A DNA stretch of 64,000 bases. Source: Bacillus sp. Marseille-Q3570 (GTDB lineage: Bacteria; Bacillota; Bacilli; Bacillales; Fictibacillaceae). This document shows, one piece after another, positions 1 through 8,303 of this stretch. How positions within the stretch are numbered: the first letter of the stretch is position 1; every line of letters begins with the position of its first letter. Below the pieces are notes generated by a model, which was given only the letters and a program-made list of their open reading frames with translations, ran no database searches and was not told the DNA's origin. The stretch is taken from contig NZ_CAMGYZ010000013.1 of the NCBI RefSeq assembly GCF_946151055.1, forward strand, positions 1 to 64,000, in the 5' to 3' direction. The position numbers and the translations under genes were made by a program.

Positions 1-2
1 CT

Positions 3-785
3 AAAATAAAAGAATTACTAACAGAAAGAAATCATTTGTTAGAAGCAATGAGAGAATATGTTATTGAAAATAAAACTGATCGTTTTGCTGTCACAAACAA
101 AATTTTCACGTGGTTAAAAGCTGAAAATGATGAACAGACAATTGAATACTTGCTTGAGACTGGTTTTATAACTTATGAAACTGCACCTAAGATTTATGAA
201 AGAGGTTTTTTAGGTATGTTTATGAACGATATTAATTTTATTTTTGCGGACTCAGAAATAGAAATAATTGATTTAGATGATTCCATAAATTCGTATATTA
301 TCAAACCTTTCGTAAATAGAAACTTTAAAATTTCATGCTCATATAAGAATTTTATACATTATTTTGGCTGGGTGTTATTTGGTGCAAAAAGGTTTGTTGC
401 ATTCGAAGTAAAAAACATATTAAAAGTTAGTACCATTTATGATAATCCATCACTAGATTTAGCTTTTGATGAGTTAAGGAAAGTATCTAGGAGCCCAGGC
501 TCGCAATTTAATTTACGAAGGGAGCAATACAGTGGTGATGGATTCGCTTTAAACACAATCGACATATATGATAAAAAAAGAAAAAAAGTATGGGTGCTTA
601 ATAATAAAAGAAAATTTTTAAATAAATTTAAGACCTATGCTTTTGAAGTTGAGGATTTTAGCAATGATGAGTTTGAATATTATTTAACTAATCTTAGCCC
701 AAGTGAATTTGATTTATACACTGATGAAGAGTTGAAAGACCTTCGAGAAGTAAGTAAAGAAATGGATCAAATTAAAAAACGGTAA
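3..785 (+). CDS. Hypothetical protein, 5'-truncated by window edge
   Basis: The frame is open from the first bases of the window, so the true start lies to the left; 260 residues are visible. I do not recognise the family. The protein looks soluble, with many aromatic and charged residues, no membrane segment and a strongly charged C-terminus (ends EMDQIKKR). The leftmost possible internal start (TTG at base 36) has no ribosome-binding site, which supports an upstream start. It is AT-rich and lies in the accessory segment bounded on the right by the tRNA-Val fragment, so it is probably cargo of an integrated element. Function is unknown. Confidence 0.6.
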   Translation, partial: KIKELLTERNHLLEAMREYVIENKTDRFAVTNKIFTWLKAENDEQTIEYLLETGFITYETAPKIYERGFLGMFMNDINFIFADSEIEIIDLDDSINSYIIKPFVNRNFKISCSYKNFIHYFGWVLFGAKRFVAFEVKNILKVSTIYDNPSLDLAFDELRKVSRSPGSQFNLRREQYSGDGFALNTIDIYDKKRKKVWVLNNKRKFLNKFKTYAFEVEDFSNDEFEYYLTNLSPSEFDLYTDEELKDLREVSKEMDQIKKR

Positions 786-1476
786 AGTAATATGCCGAAC
801 TTCCCATAATATATAAAATGGGGGATGTGGTTATGAGTAATGAAAAAGGGCTTACATAATTAGATTACAAGATTTTAAAAGCTTTATTTGAAGTTTAATT
901 ATGGAGAGAGGTTAAACTTTAAGGAAATGGGATTGAGAATAATCAACACGCTGCTTATCATTTAGAGTTGAGAGATCTACAAAATTGTACAAACCGAAAC
1001 CGGTAAATGATGTAAATTGTTGTTATTTCAAGTTATACCGACCAATCAGCCTATCTTTGGACATCATTATATTGATTACGATAAAAGTAAAACATTTGGT
1101 ACCAGTGGAATGAAGCATGAGATGTACCACAACAATGTAGTTAACATCTGGGATGAAAATATTGATATTCTAAAAGATGGACTAGAAGTAATTAAAGTAA
1201 AATAAATAATTATTAATTGGCATCTCCTATGAGGTGTCTTATATTATGGAAAAAGAAGGGGTTCAAATGCTTCTTGGAGAATATTGTAAGTAATTATCTT
1301 TAAGGAGTGATTTTGTTGTCAAGTATTTAGGAAGATCAACAACATTCAGAAAAAGTATTACATGAAAGTGAGAGCAATTATAGTCTGGATAACATATAGG
1401 GGCTGATCTTTAGTTTTTAGGATTAGTGTTGTAATACCATAAGCCTTATAATTTGCTATAAAAAAAGAGGGGTTTC
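786..1476. other. Decayed accessory DNA with gene fragments
   Basis: There is no intact recognisable gene here. Short frames with plausible starts stop early: a GTG/ATG frame near 834 ends after eight codons and is followed in frame by a peptide-like stretch (LDYKILKALFE) resembling the N-terminus of YjcQ-like phage proteins, and a TTG frame near 1315 stops at once. A hairpin with a T-rich tail at 1218-1243 (GGCATCTC/GAGGTGTC arms) looks like a terminator for the ORF ending at 1205. The pattern is that of eroding prophage DNA. The YjcQ resemblance is a guess from a few residues. Confidence 0.35.
1017..1205 (+). CDS. Short orphan ORF, possibly the C-terminal relic of a phage gene
   Basis: 62 codons from a TTG with no good ribosome-binding site. 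The peptide is polar and aromatic (contains GHHYIDYDKSKTFG) and matches no family I know. The stop is followed 12 bases later by a terminator-like hairpin, so this could be the surviving 3' end of a once longer gene. The weak start and decayed surroundings make an expressed protein doubtful. Confidence 0.25.
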   Translation: MLLFQVIPTNQPIFGHHYIDYDKSKTFGTSGMKHEMYHNNVVNIWDENIDILKDGLEVIKVK

Positions 1477-2067
1477 ATGGAGAGCATAAACATTACTACA
1501 TTTAAAGAATTCTGGGTACAATTTAATCTACCTATTATTATGGGGTTAATAGGTGCTGTTATTGGTCACTATCGAAATCATGGTGTTATTCAATTACCTA
1601 CAATTTCAATACCTTATAGAATTCCGATTCAATTAAAAGGTTGGTATAATATTACTAAATTTCCTTTACATATTATTATATTGATTGTAATTGATTTTAT
1701 TTGTTTTATAATTGGTCTTAGGATATGGAAAAGAGATACAGATGATGAAGAAATATTAGATGAAACGATTATGATTGATTTAGGCTTTTTGGGAGATATG
1801 TTAATTGGGGTTGCGGCAGGAATACTTGCTAAAACTGCAATTGAATTGGCTGATGTTCAAAGTCAGTTTGCTTTAATTTCAACTTCTTTATTAGCAGGAT
1901 TTGCTGGATTGTCATATTTAAAATCCCAACAGCTAAATAATTGGCTTTTAAATTTAGAAAGTACAGAAGACACATTAGAACAAGTGAGATCCAGATCAGC
2001 CGCAAAAGAAGAAATGTCACAAAGTTATGATCAAACGGGCAGTGGTAAACATAAAGATATTAAATAA
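1477..2067 (+). CDS. DUF4257-like integral membrane protein
   Basis: 196 residues from ATG, with GAGGGG spaced correctly upstream. Hydrophobic segments lie near residues 16-32 (IIMGLIGAVIGHYRNHG), 63-82 and 108-150. The combination of an N-terminal GLIGAVIGH segment and a later DLGFLGDMLIGVAAGI segment resembles the DUF4257 proteins of Bacillus phages and plasmids, but here the two parts are separated by a longer insert, and a charged tail of about 45 residues follows. Function is unknown. It overlaps nothing, and a 63-residue gene follows after 21 bases, suggesting co-transcription. Assignment to DUF4257 is from memory and tentative. Confidence 0.55.
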   Translation: MESINITTFKEFWVQFNLPIIMGLIGAVIGHYRNHGVIQLPTISIPYRIPIQLKGWYNITKFPLHIIILIVIDFICFIIGLRIWKRDTDDEEILDETIMIDLGFLGDMLIGVAAGILAKTAIELADVQSQFALISTSLLAGFAGLSYLKSQQLNNWLLNLESTEDTLEQVRSRSAAKEEMSQSYDQTGSGKHKDIK

Positions 2068-2088
2068 GACTAAATGAGGTGGTTAAGA

Positions 2089-2280
2089 ATGTCAACAGAA
2101 ATGTTGCCTCATAAAAAACAAAAAGAGGAAGAAATTTTAGGAGTATTAGAAAATCTATATAAAATAATAAATAACCCCGGTATTTCAATGGGGAGAAGAC
2201 GTATTGCAATGGCAAAGTTTAATAAAATCGTAAAAAAATATCGATTAAATATTCGTGAACTAAATCAAAGGAATCATTAA
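2089..2280 (+). CDS. Small charged hypothetical protein
   Basis: 63 residues beginning MSTEMLPHKK. I chose the ATG six bases after GAGGTGG; the earlier in-frame ATG at 2074 overlaps that ribosome-binding site and is unlikely. The protein is basic and probably helical, with no membrane segment. It directly follows the DUF4257-like gene and is followed by a terminator, so the two form a small operon. I do not recognise the family; phage or plasmid origin is inferred only from location. Confidence 0.5.
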   Translation: MSTEMLPHKKQKEEEILGVLENLYKIINNPGISMGRRRIAMAKFNKIVKKYRLNIRELNQRNH

Positions 2281-2281
2281 G

Positions 2282-2307
2282 GCACCCTTAAGGTGCTTTT
2301 TATTTTT
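2282..2307 (+). terminator. Rho-independent terminator
   Basis: Five-base stem GCACC/GGTGC with a CTTAA loop followed by a T-rich tract, immediately after the 63-residue ORF. Confidence 0.6.
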
Positions 2308-2369
2308 TATAATATATTTATAATAAATAAGTCCCGACCTGAATACATTCAATTTGGGAGGGAGTAAAC

Positions 2370-2816
2370 ATGACAATTGAACCAAAAGAATTGCTTTTAA
2401 GGATGAAGGAATGTGAGTATTTATTTGATTCAAAATTAGGGCAAACAATCAACAAAAATTATGAAGAGGACAAAAAACATGTCTTGAAGATCCTTGATTT
2501 ATTGTATCAAAATTATGAAAGAGTAAGATATGTTGATGATTTAAGTGACAGTAAAATTGGTAAAAAAAAGTGGGGTTTGTTGATTTCTGAGAAATTTGCA
2601 ATGATGGATAAAAGGGTACCTATTCCTCAAGTACCTTTTCACCTTGTAGCAGAAGGGAAAAATAAAGTATTAATAAAACCTAAACATGCATATTTAATGC
2701 TCCAAGGATTCTTTCATGAGTTAGAGGATGAAATATGTGTAGTGCTAAATTTTAAAGATAAAGAATGTAGGAAGGTATTTAGAGAGAATGTGTCATATGA
2801 AAACTTAGCTAAATAA
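2370..2816 (+). CDS. Hypothetical protein of the integrated element
   Basis: 148 residues from ATG with GGGAGGGAG seven bases upstream and its own downstream terminator, so it looks like an intact monocistronic gene. The protein is soluble and charged, with no signal or membrane segment; helical at the N-terminus (MTIEPKELLLRMKECEYLF). I do not recognise the family. Its position between decayed phage genes and the tRNA-Val fragment marks it as element cargo. An intact, well-signalled gene in otherwise decaying DNA suggests recent arrival or selection for its product. Confidence 0.55.
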   Translation: MTIEPKELLLRMKECEYLFDSKLGQTINKNYEEDKKHVLKILDLLYQNYERVRYVDDLSDSKIGKKKWGLLISEKFAMMDKRVPIPQVPFHLVAEGKNKVLIKPKHAYLMLQGFFHELEDEICVVLNFKDKECRKVFRENVSYENLAK

Positions 2817-2828
2817 CAATTTTATTGA

Positions 2829-2855
2829 GCATCCGGAAGGGTGCTTTTTATTTTG
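2829..2855 (+). terminator. Rho-independent terminator
   Basis: Six-base stem GCATCC/GGGTGC, GGAA tetraloop, then a T-rich tail, 12 bases after the preceding stop codon. Confidence 0.7.
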
Positions 2856-2882
2856 TCTATTTTATTGAGAGGAGTGATAATA

Positions 2883-3276
2883 ATGGCGTTAAGGAATTTA
2901 TGGACAGAGCATTATATTGCTATTGAATATCTTGTTATGCCTGACCGTGGTGGATTAACCTTAGAAGAAATCGCAGAGAAATGTTCTGTAACAAGGAAAG
3001 TCTTATACAATTGGAGACAGGATGATTTATTAATAAGGAATTAAAAAAGAAGATAGTCCGTATTACAATTGACAGGTTGCCTGAAGTAATGGAAATTAAG
3101 GATGGTAACATAGTAATGTTAAAGAATTTCCTTCAAGTGCATGATTTATTTACTGAGAAGCAAGGAGTGGTGAATAAGAATGATGGGCAATGTTATAAGA
3201 TGAAGATGAAATGAAGAAGAAGATCGAGGAATATAAAAGAAAGAATAAAAGTAGGACTATATATAGTTGTAAATGA
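2883..3276 (+). pseudogene. Frameshifted phBC6A51-like phage helix-turn-helix protein
   Basis: The frame starts at an ATG after GGAG and encodes MALRNLWTEHYIAIEYL..., then a helix-turn-helix (LEEIAEKCSVTRKVLYNWR) typical of the phBC6A51/terminase-small-subunit-like proteins of Bacillus phages. It breaks near base 3030, where one base has been lost in a T run; the next frame continues with the family-like KELKKKIVRITIDRLPEVME and a further 45 residues. It breaks again near 3197 with another single-base loss, after which the usual charged tail (EDEMKKKIEEYKRKNKS) follows. Three frames together rebuild one protein of about 130 residues, so this is a pseudogene with two -1 frameshifts. Confidence 0.7.
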
Positions 3277-3781
3277 ATTGAGGTAGTGTGAAATGTGCTG
3301 TGGGAATATGTGTGGTAATGTGCTGATGTGGTTATAGTGCTATGAAAGGGCTTACGACAATCCGATTTAGTGTAATAAAGGATAAATTCCTAGTGTGGAA
3401 CAATAGGGTGAATACATCGACTGTAATACGCTGACGGACAACTTACAAAAATTTTTCATGATTGGGGCTGATAATTCAACACCTCACCTAGTTTTATAGG
3501 TGAATAATGCTATGGGATATGCAGGATTATATGCAATATGTTATGGCTACTGGTAATAGAGAAGTGTTGATATTAAAGAATGTATAATATAAACTGATTA
3601 ATTCACAATTCAATGCGGTGATTGGAATTAGAAATCAAAACGTAAAAAAATGCTTTTACTAATTAGAATTTGTTGCATGGCAGCATTCAAGAAGACAATA
3701 GTCAATCGGTAAATCAAGGTGTGTGATAGTCAATCTTTATAAATGTTGGCTAACCCTTTATACATCAAGTTTCGTGTTTCG
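3277..3781. other. Gene-free stretch at the end of the accessory segment
   Basis: About 500 AT-rich bases with no supported gene on either strand. No integrase, direct repeat or promoter could be singled out. It ends abruptly at the tRNA-Val 3' half. Confidence 0.4.
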
Positions 3782-3831
3782 CCACCTTGACAGGGTGGAG
3801 GTCACTGGTTCGAGCCCAGTACGGGTCACCA
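3782..3831 (+). other. 3' half of tRNA-Val(GAC): probable attachment site
   Basis: The bases fold as the 3' part of a tRNA: anticodon stem CCACC/GGTGG closing the seven-base loop TTGACAG (anticodon GAC, Val), variable loop AGGTC, T-stem ACTGG/CCAGT around TTCGAGC, then the acceptor 3' strand ACGGGTC, discriminator A and encoded CCA. The anticodon and T arms match my memory of Bacillus tRNA-Val(GAC). The expected 5' acceptor strand (GACCCGT) and D-arm are absent upstream. Integrases of the tyrosine family commonly recombine in this part of tRNA genes and leave such a 3' remnant at one end of the insertion. Confidence 0.8.
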
Positions 3832-3844
3832 TACATACGATAAC

Positions 3845-3884
3845 AAAACCACGAAGCACAAAAATGTGTTCCGTGGTTTTTTAT
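3845..3884 (+). terminator. Terminator of the original tRNA transcript
   Basis: Long stem AAACCACG/CGTGGTTT with an inner AAGCACA/TGTGTT extension and a T run, 14 bases after the tRNA CCA. It fits the native terminator of the interrupted tRNA gene. Confidence 0.75.
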
Positions 3885-3947
3885 ATAGGCTTTTTTCTAA
3901 GTTTACGAAAACAGCACTTATATAAGAACGTAAAAAGTGTTTTTCAC

Positions 3948-4946
3948 TTATCCCCAATAGCCAGCCCAAATTTTAAAAAGGTTCTTGTTCAATTCCATCC
4001 CTTTATCCTCTAGAGCTTGAAACGTGGTATTGAATTGGAGCCCTTCCAATACGACCACGCCATCGATTTTGTTTTCATGAAAAAGCCGATAGATTTTTTC
4101 ACTGTTATCAGAACCAGTCGTTTTTATATAGCTGTGAACCTTCATATTACTGACCATAGATACTTCCTTGAATTCATTACATGCTTGGGAATTACCCAAA
4201 ACAATGATCTGGGGATCACGTCCTGAGTTGCGTTCGTTCTTTACAGACTTTTTTATATAATTGGATGCAACGACCCAATCTTCATTATAAAGTTGCTTTT
4301 TATTGCTTATGGAATCAGCATGTATTCTATATTGATAAAGTTTCTTGTTGATTTTGTGGATTTCACCTACTTCAAACATCCTCATCCATAAATCGTAATC
4401 ATAGCAAATTCTGTAAGAAGTATCATATCCACCAACTTCCTCAAAGATTTTCTTTGAAAATAGGACGGATCCATGACATAAGGGGTTGATGTAGAATCTG
4501 TATGCTTTCATATGCTCACTTGAAATGAGAAAATTACCGAATTCTTCGGAACGTAATCGCTTAGACGGAATTTCTTTATTACCGCTAAAACATTTTTTAA
4601 GTGTCCCGAGTGCTGCTAGATGAGGATGTTCTTGTATATAAACGGCTTGTTCTTCCAGTCGGGTGGGGATGCTTATGTCATCTGCGTCTTGGATAGCGAT
4701 CCATTTACCGGTAGCCTTCCTGATTCCGATGTTCAACGCATTCGCGGCACCCTTATTTTCAGGAATGTGGATGATCCTTACTCTTGAATCTTGTACGTCC
4801 TTCAAAATTTCAGCGGTATTATCGAATGAACCATCATTGACAATGATGAATTCAAAGTCCTGATAAGTTTGATTTAAAATGCTTTCTATCGCTTCTTGTA
4901 GATAATGGTCCCCATTGTATACAGCCATTACGACAGAAATGAGCAT
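3948..4946 (-). CDS. Family 2 glycosyltransferase with C-terminal extension
   Basis: 332 residues. I chose the ATG seven bases downstream of GAGGAG rather than an upstream GTG that overlaps it. Residues 1-105 are a GT-A fold: MLISVVMAVYNGDHYL nucleotide-binding start, VNDGS and the metal-binding DxD-type motif IQDADD; HGSVLF and YDLWMRM (about 155-190) are typical of GT2 acceptor regions. It should transfer a sugar from a nucleotide donor to a surface polysaccharide or glycolipid in the cytoplasm. A separate C-terminal part of about 90 residues begins IIVLGNSQACNEF and looks like a second small alpha/beta domain that I do not recognise. It sits alone beside the attachment site and may be part of an island. 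Confidence 0.75.
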   Translation of the reverse strand: MLISVVMAVYNGDHYLQEAIESILNQTYQDFEFIIVNDGSFDNTAEILKDVQDSRVRIIHIPENKGAANALNIGIRKATGKWIAIQDADDISIPTRLEEQAVYIQEHPHLAALGTLKKCFSGNKEIPSKRLRSEEFGNFLISSEHMKAYRFYINPLCHGSVLFSKKIFEEVGGYDTSYRICYDYDLWMRMFEVGEIHKINKKLYQYRIHADSISNKKQLYNEDWVVASNYIKKSVKNERNSGRDPQIIVLGNSQACNEFKEVSMVSNMKVHSYIKTTGSDNSEKIYRLFHENKIDGVVVLEGLQFNTTFQALEDKGMELNKNLFKIWAGYWG

Positions 4947-5020
4947 ATCAAGTCTCCTCACTCATTTTTTAGTATGTATATTACTTCATTTACTGTATAT
5001 GTCACTACACGGGATGGATG

Positions 5021-5062
5021 CAAAAAGGAAACCTCTCCGATACTTGGATCGAAGAGGTTTTA
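5021..5062 (-). terminator. Terminator downstream of the Spo0E-like gene
   Basis: AAACCTCT/AGAGGTTT stem with an inner CGAT/ATCG extension; on the minus strand it is followed by CCTTTTT. A second hairpin (CCACACTT/AAGTGTGG) lies just before it on that strand at 5068-5089. Confidence 0.6.
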
Positions 5063-5191
5063 TTTGCGCCACACTTTTTTGAAGTGTGGGAATGAGTAAA
5101 TTGGGGAATAGTTTTCTCCATAAGATCTGCCCAATTTTAATCTTTGAAATGCTCTTTCAAGTTCATATGACCATATTTCAATATATTAAAA

Positions 5192-5365
5192 TCAGGAAAT
5201 CTTGAGTTTGTTCAAGTTTCGTTCACGAATGTTGTTTGCTAAATGTAGTTGTAGAAGCTTGTCCAACTCTTGGCTGCATTTAAGGGTTTCGCTAGATGAC
5301 ATGCCATAAACACGAGCTGTCTCTAGCATTTGTTCTCTTTTTCGTTCGATTGTGTGAACTAACAT
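5192..5365 (-). CDS. Spo0E-like aspartyl-phosphate phosphatase
   Basis: 57 residues. The ATG seven bases after GGAGGT was chosen; a longer frame upstream has no ribosome-binding site. The pattern IERKREQMLETARVYG...SSETLKCSQELDKLLQLH is the two-helix Spo0E family with its conserved SQELD motif, which contacts the phospho-aspartate of Spo0A. Family members dephosphorylate Spo0A-P and hold back sporulation. It stands alone with its own terminator. The family is clear; which paralogue it corresponds to (Spo0E, YisI, YnzD) is not. Confidence 0.85.
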   Translation of the reverse strand: MLVHTIERKREQMLETARVYGMSSSETLKCSQELDKLLQLHLANNIRERNLNKLKIS

Positions 5366-5540
5366 TTTTTTACCTCCATACCTAAGTTTCGAGTTGACCT
5401 TGTACATTATCTTACAAAAACAAGATCTATGGAAGTCTTTCGCCGAAACTTCTGATGATTCGACAATAATAGAATAAAATTAACATGCGTTACAATCAGC
5501 ATTTAGATAAAAAGTCATAGATGGATAAGGAGATGATCGA

Positions 5541-6596
5541 ATGGGGAAACAAGAAGATTTGGAAAAGAAAAAGGGATTACCCCCTGGTTCATTAGTATAT
5601 GTCGGGGATGAAGAAGCCTCGTTTACAAAAGTCTCTTTGATCGACTATGAAGGTGATGCATTAGAAGAAAAATCTGTCGATACGATCCAGGAAGCATTAG
5701 CGTACGCAGAAACAGACAGTGTGACCTGGATTAACATTGAAGGTCTTCACAATAAGGAGGTATTTAAAGGAGTCCGTGATGATTTCGGAGTACATCCTTT
5801 ACTTATAGAAGACATATTGAATACAGAACATCGCCCGAAGATCAATGTGTTAGATAATTATGTGCTGATGATTTTGAAAATGGTCTGGTATGATCGTGAG
5901 GAAATTGATATTAAAGAAGAACAAATCAGTATCATTGTAAAAGATCAAGCCATAATCACTTTCCAGGAGAAGGAGGGGGATGTACTGGATCCTGTCAGGC
6001 AAACAATTCGACAGAATCTAGGGAATATCCGGAACATGAGTGCTGGGTATCTGGTCTATTCCATTTTGGATGCAATCGTCGACCAGTATTTAGTTGAATC
6101 TGAGCGGATTTCATCTGATATCGAGCAGGTAGAAGAGGAAATGGTCTTGCACCCCGATCAAACGGTTCTACAGAAGATCTATAATTATAAGAATGTAGGT
6201 ATGTATCTTCGAAAACAAGTGTGGCCTGTAAAAGAAATCATAACCGGGCTTGAAAAATCGAAAATCATTGATTTGAATACAGGCTTTTATTTGAAAGATG
6301 TATCCGATCATGTCATTCATGTGATGGATATGGTGGAAATGACACGTTCGATGGCGGCCAATCTGTTGGATGTCTATTTTTCAAGTGTCAGTAACAAGAT
6401 GAATGAGGTCATGAAAGTATTAACGATTGTTTCAACGATTTTCATTCCGCTGACATTCATTGCTGGAATTTACGGGATGAACTTCGAGTATATGCCAGAA
6501 TTGAATGACCGGTGGTCGTATCCGATCGTGTGGGGTGTCATGATAGCAATGACTTTGGGGATGATCCTCTTTTTCAAAACAAAACGTTGGTTCTGA
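5541..6596 (+). CDS. corA: CorA-family magnesium/cobalt transporter
   Basis: 351 residues with AAGGAG upstream. A large cytoplasmic N-terminal domain rich in Asp and Glu, a long helix, then two C-terminal membrane segments (about 290-312 and 325-345) joined by the diagnostic loop YGMNFEYMPE, whose GMN is the ion-selectivity signature of the CorA pore. The protein ends in a basic KTKRWF tail, as usual. Members form homopentamers that carry Mg2+ inwards. It is monocistronic: the MFS gene begins 79 bases later with its own signals. Family assignment is secure; ion preference cannot be read from sequence. Confidence 0.92.
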   Translation: MGKQEDLEKKKGLPPGSLVYVGDEEASFTKVSLIDYEGDALEEKSVDTIQEALAYAETDSVTWINIEGLHNKEVFKGVRDDFGVHPLLIEDILNTEHRPKINVLDNYVLMILKMVWYDREEIDIKEEQISIIVKDQAIITFQEKEGDVLDPVRQTIRQNLGNIRNMSAGYLVYSILDAIVDQYLVESERISSDIEQVEEEMVLHPDQTVLQKIYNYKNVGMYLRKQVWPVKEIITGLEKSKIIDLNTGFYLKDVSDHVIHVMDMVEMTRSMAANLLDVYFSSVSNKMNEVMKVLTIVSTIFIPLTFIAGIYGMNFEYMPELNDRWSYPIVWGVMIAMTLGMILFFKTKRWF

Positions 6597-6675
6597 TGAA
6601 TTGTCTAACAAATAAAGGAATAAAGTTGATATAATGGGAGGGCATTATTAATACGTAATAAACGGAAGTGAATCT

Positions 6676-8199
6676 ATGACGAAAGAAGATATTCTGATTG
6701 GAATCAAGGAAAAGACTACGCTGAGACCACTTGTTCTAACAGCGGTCATTTTGGCGATGTTCATGGCCGCCATTGAAGGTACGATCGTTTCAACCGCCAT
6801 GCCAAGTATCGTCGCTGATTTGGGAGGCTTCAGGTTATACAGTTGGGTGTTTTCAGCTTATCTGTTAATGCAGGCTGTGACGATATTGATTTATGGAAAA
6901 TTATCCGATTTGTTCGGTCGAAAACCCGTTTTCACATTCGGAATCAGCATGTTCATGATCGGTTCGGTGATGTGCGGTTTTGCAGGAACGATGGAAATGC
7001 TCATCATCTCCCGTTTAATCCAGGGATTCGGTGCAGGAGCAGTGATGCCGATCGCAACTACGATAGTTGGAGATATGTATACGATGGAGGAACGGGCGAA
7101 AATCCAGGGGTATTTAGCAAGTGTCTGGGGAATTTCGGCTGTCCTTGGACCAGCTCTCGGCGGGTTCATCGTCCTTTACTGGGAGTGGGCCTGGGTTTTC
7201 TGGCTCAATATCCCACTCGGCATCCTCGCGATATTGGGGACGAATTTATTTTTACATGAGGACATCGAGAAGAAAAAACACAAGATTGATTACATAGGCG
7301 CATTGTTGATTTTCGTTGCTGTCAGCAGTTTGATGATTGCCCTGATCCAGGGGGGAGTCTCACTTCCTTGGACTTCCTGGCAAATCATCGGGTTGATCGG
7401 AACATTTGCTGTAAGTTTCTTATTGTTCATCATCCAGGAACGTCGTGCTGCTGAACCGACAATGCCTCTCAGTATTTGGAAGGATCGCTTGATCACTTTA
7501 GCGAATCTTGCTTCACTGACCACCGGTGCAATCTTATTCGGTATTTCTTCTTTTTTACCGGCTTATGTACAAGGGGTCATGGAGGAGTCCCCTCTTGTAG
7601 CAGGTTTCACGCTTACAACCATGTCGATCGGTTGGCCGATTGCCTCTACCTTGGCTGGAAGATTGATTATAAAGCTAGGTTTCCGGACAGTCGCTCTTGG
7701 TGGAGGGATCGCACTTGTATTGGGATCGTTGTTTTTTGTTGCGCTTGACCCGGTAAAAGGACCGATCTGGGCTGCCATCGGTTCATTCATCATCGGTGTT
7801 GGAATGGGCCTCTCGACTACGACTTTCATCGTTTCTATCCAATCCTCGGTCAACTGGGAAAAACGAGGAGTCGCAACAGCTTCAAATATGTTCATGAGGA
7901 TCCTTGGAAGTGCAATCGGTGCAACGCTTTTAGGAGGTATTCTGAACAATCGGCTTCAAAATTACTTAGAGGAACATGGAGCGAATCTGGATGACTCATT
8001 ATCAATTGATGCCGCAAACATCCTTCTTGAAAAATCGCAGCGGGAGAAATTATCCCCGGAGACCCTTGAGATTTTACAAGAAGGTTTGACGTTTTCGCTT
8101 GATAGTGTCTACATCGGAGTGTGTATATTAGCGATCATAAGCTTTCTGTTAATTGCTTTTCTTCCGAAGAAGGATGAGCAGAAGCTAGAACACAAATAA
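6676..8199 (+). CDS. DHA2-family (14-TM) multidrug efflux MFS transporter
   Basis: 507 residues, strongly hydrophobic with about 14 membrane segments. Motif A (GKLSDLFGRKPVF) follows TM2, and the antiporter motif C occurs as VLGPALGGFIV in TM5. These are marks of the DHA2 drug:H+ antiporter group (Mdr, LmrB, EmrB types). It should expel amphipathic compounds using the proton gradient. GAAGTGA precedes the ATG. No regulator gene is adjacent. The substrate is unknown. Downstream it faces the VOC gene across a repeat cluster. Confidence 0.88.
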   Translation: MTKEDILIGIKEKTTLRPLVLTAVILAMFMAAIEGTIVSTAMPSIVADLGGFRLYSWVFSAYLLMQAVTILIYGKLSDLFGRKPVFTFGISMFMIGSVMCGFAGTMEMLIISRLIQGFGAGAVMPIATTIVGDMYTMEERAKIQGYLASVWGISAVLGPALGGFIVLYWEWAWVFWLNIPLGILAILGTNLFLHEDIEKKKHKIDYIGALLIFVAVSSLMIALIQGGVSLPWTSWQIIGLIGTFAVSFLLFIIQERRAAEPTMPLSIWKDRLITLANLASLTTGAILFGISSFLPAYVQGVMEESPLVAGFTLTTMSIGWPIASTLAGRLIIKLGFRTVALGGGIALVLGSLFFVALDPVKGPIWAAIGSFIIGVGMGLSTTTFIVSIQSSVNWEKRGVATASNMFMRILGSAIGATLLGGILNNRLQNYLEEHGANLDDSLSIDAANILLEKSQREKLSPETLEILQEGLTFSLDSVYIGVCILAIISFLLIAFLPKKDEQKLEHK

Positions 8200-8303
8200 G
8201 GGGATGATCTTTTTGCCGGCTTGACTGACTGAAAAGTTTCAGCTCATGACAGTCCGGTCGTTTGTGTGGTATTAACACAACATTAGGTGTGAACTTTTTA
8301 GAA

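Noticed and set aside
1-3831. Known anti-phage system (restriction-modification, Abi, toxin-antitoxin, CBASS, Kiwa)
   Set aside because: No methylase, nuclease, cyclase, toxin or other diagnostic motif could be read in any of the proteins; only unassigned cargo remains.
3723-4013. 96-codon open frame across the tRNA-Val remnant and its terminator
   Set aside because: It reads straight through a tRNA half and a terminator hairpin, has no ribosome-binding site and overlaps the glycosyltransferase gene end.
5068-5089. CCACACTT/AAGTGTGG hairpin as an independent regulatory element
   Set aside because: It adjoins a terminator of the Spo0E-like gene and is most simply part of that transcript end.
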